Origin: Tiliqua scincoides
Lineage: Eukaryota; Chordata; Lepidosauria; Squamata; Scincidae
Direction: 5' to 3'
NCBI RefSeq assembly: GCF_035046505.1
Contig: NC_089829.1
Span: 26,489,109-26,553,108, forward strand
DNA length: 64,000 nt
The notes under the pieces are model-generated. The model saw only the letters and a program-made list of their open reading frames with translations, was not told the DNA's origin and did not search any database. Positions 63,691 through 64,000 of this stretch are shown here, in pieces; position 1 is the first letter of the stretch, and every line of letters starts with the position of its first letter. The position numbers and the translations under genes are program-made.

Positions 63691-64000
63691 AAAGCCGACA
63701 TGGCAAATGGGAATGGATGGATGTCTCCCTCTCCATGACTGTTCAGTTCTAAGGTCATCCAAGCTAGTGGCATCCTAAAATTAAAATTCTGCACCTGGGA
63801 AACCCACATTCTGCATCGAGAAGCTGAATTTTGTAACCTGTATAAATTATGCACTGAACTAATTTTTGTTTGCATTTGTTGTTTTGCGTATTTTTAGTAC
63901 TTTCACTCATCCTGTGGAGACCAAAACTCTGGTACTACATTAGAATATTTGCATCCCAGATGATTGTGGCCCTGTCAAATGCGTCCCCTGGACATTTGTG

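Noticed and set aside
1-64000. Endogenous retrovirus or other LTR element
   Set aside because: No paired long terminal repeats, primer-binding site, polypurine tract or gag/pol/env-like frames were recognised. The only reverse-transcriptase sequence is CR1 LINE.
1-64000. CRISPR array, operon or prokaryotic mobile element
   Set aside because: The tandem units seen are hairpin repeats without unique spacers, and the genes are intron-split vertebrate genes.

Overview
The window is vertebrate nuclear DNA, most likely from a squamate or other lepidosaur-like reptile. It holds two ordinary intron-split protein genes. Their proteins are close to, but clearly diverged from, the mammalian versions. 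The rest is dominated by CR1-type LINE fragments, tRNA-derived SINEs and a very heavy load of small non-autonomous DNA transposons. No bacterial features, CRISPR arrays, rRNA genes or convincing endogenous retrovirus/LTR structures were seen.

Layout. (1) 1-9 kb: upstream intergenic DNA with many transposon relics. It includes a CpG-rich block at about 2.9-3.4 kb that could be the start of a minus-strand gene. (2) 9.06-28.75 kb: COTL1 (coactosin-like F-actin-binding protein) on the plus strand. It has a CpG-island promoter, four coding exons giving 142 residues, and a 3' UTR of about 2 kb ending at an overlapping pair of AATAAA signals. (3) 28.8-54.4 kb: an intergenic stretch of about 25 kb made largely of transposons nested in one another, hairpin repeats and simple repeats. 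(4) 54.4-64 kb: the 5' part of MEAK7 (TLDc-domain, mTOR-associated protein) on the plus strand. It has a CpG-island promoter with YY1 and ETS motifs, a probable non-coding exon 1, then four coding exons covering about the first 329 residues. The gene runs off the right edge.

COTL1 followed by MEAK7 on the same strand matches the order I recall from human 16q24, where KLHL36 lies divergently upstream of COTL1. The minus-strand CpG block at 3 kb sits where that neighbour would be expected, but no KLHL36 coding sequence is present. Both genes use a non-canonical GC-AG intron.

The most informative non-genic content is a set of hAT-type elements. Many have matching 8-bp target-site duplications (TSDs) that can be read directly. 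There is also a PIF/Harbinger-like family with 3-bp flanks, two TA-flanked Tigger/pogo-like elements, several long palindromes, a self-complementary potential Z-DNA tract, and a SINE-like element that shares its 3' tail with a zinc-finger-ended LINE about 1 kb away. I found no operon-like or wholly new gene system. All identifications come from reading the sequence and from memory of protein and repeat families; no database search was possible.
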